A DNA stretch of 34,902 nt from an uncultured Aeromonadales bacterium (GTDB taxonomy: Bacteria; Pseudomonadota; Gammaproteobacteria; Enterobacterales; Succinivibrionaceae). Under the pieces are notes generated by a model. The model was given only the letters and a program-made list of their open reading frames with translations. It did not search any database and was not told the DNA's origin. How positions within the stretch are numbered: the first letter of the stretch is position 1; each line of letters opens with the position of its first letter. Made by a program: the position numbers and the translations under genes. Of this stretch, positions 34,813 to 34,902 are shown piece after piece. The stretch is from the NCBI GenBank assembly GCA_902782145.1, contig CACZLZ010000025.1, positions 1 to 34,902 on the forward strand, written 5' to 3'.

Positions 34813-34902
34813 GTTCCCGGGTATATTTTCTAAGCACATTCTGAGCTATAGCATCGCCCCCTGATCGGTTGCCGGGGGGCAGAACTGCGTATGTGGTAGT
34901 AC

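Overview
The window looks like chromosome from a GC-rich Gram-negative bacterium, most likely an anaerobic, gut-type gammaproteobacterium. The housekeeping genes are of the enterobacterial type: an ATP-type 6-phosphofructokinase (PfkA) and exonuclease I (SbcB) preceded by a DUF4250 protein. The accessory genes (clostripain-family peptidases, Sel1/Hcp-like cysteine-rich proteins, BspA-type repeat protein, DUF1703-type AAA/nuclease, Fic protein, IS1634-type remnant) are a mix I associate with Succinivibrionaceae-like genomes. That placement is inference. GATC is strikingly over-abundant in genes and intergenic DNA alike.

Layout. 1-2035: an AT-richer flank with an orphan transposase-N-terminus-like gene, then an aldo/keto reductase. 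2384-11767 (minus): a probable 9-kb operon with two large secreted C11 (clostripain) cysteine peptidases followed, 22 bases downstream, by a polar amino-acid ABC transporter (substrate-binding/permease fusion plus ATPase). In the fusion the two halves of the substrate-binding domain are in circularly permuted order. This is the most unusual gene in the window. 12080-15140 (plus): three tandem paralogues encoding exported two-domain proteins with lipocalin-like N-terminal modules, ended by a strong terminator. Both C11 peptidases also end in similar modules. 15218-17485 (minus): an AT-rich Fic gene and a Hcp-like Sel1 protein. 17486-18697: a long gene-free stretch with short direct repeats.

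18698-21470 (plus): pfkA (with a rare Asp-to-Glu change at the Mg site), the DUF4250 gene and sbcB, the last two overlapping by ATGA. 21640-25207: an AT-rich AAA/PD-(D/E)XK gene facing a GC-rich, degenerate-looking AAA_14/DUF4143 ATPase. 25607-26873 (plus): two tandem exported chagasin-like (I42) cysteine-peptidase-inhibitor homologues. 27039-31153 (minus): a redox cluster led by a TetR regulator (flavodoxin, aldo/keto reductase, exported carboxymuconolactone decarboxylase-cupin, iron-sulfur flavoprotein). A good promoter with an overlapping palindrome lies upstream of tetR. 31460-34632 (plus): a 533-residue exported Sel1 protein with about 13 cysteine-paired repeats and a BspA/DUF285 repeat protein with no signal peptide.

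Taken together, much of the window is cell-envelope biology. Secreted proteases could feed an amino-acid importer, with candidate inhibitors or partners and disulfide-rich repeat proteins outside the cytoplasm, set beside ordinary metabolic and repair genes and a few likely acquired genes. Functional links between the protease operon and the exported proteins are inferred from proximity and shared domain style, not demonstrated.
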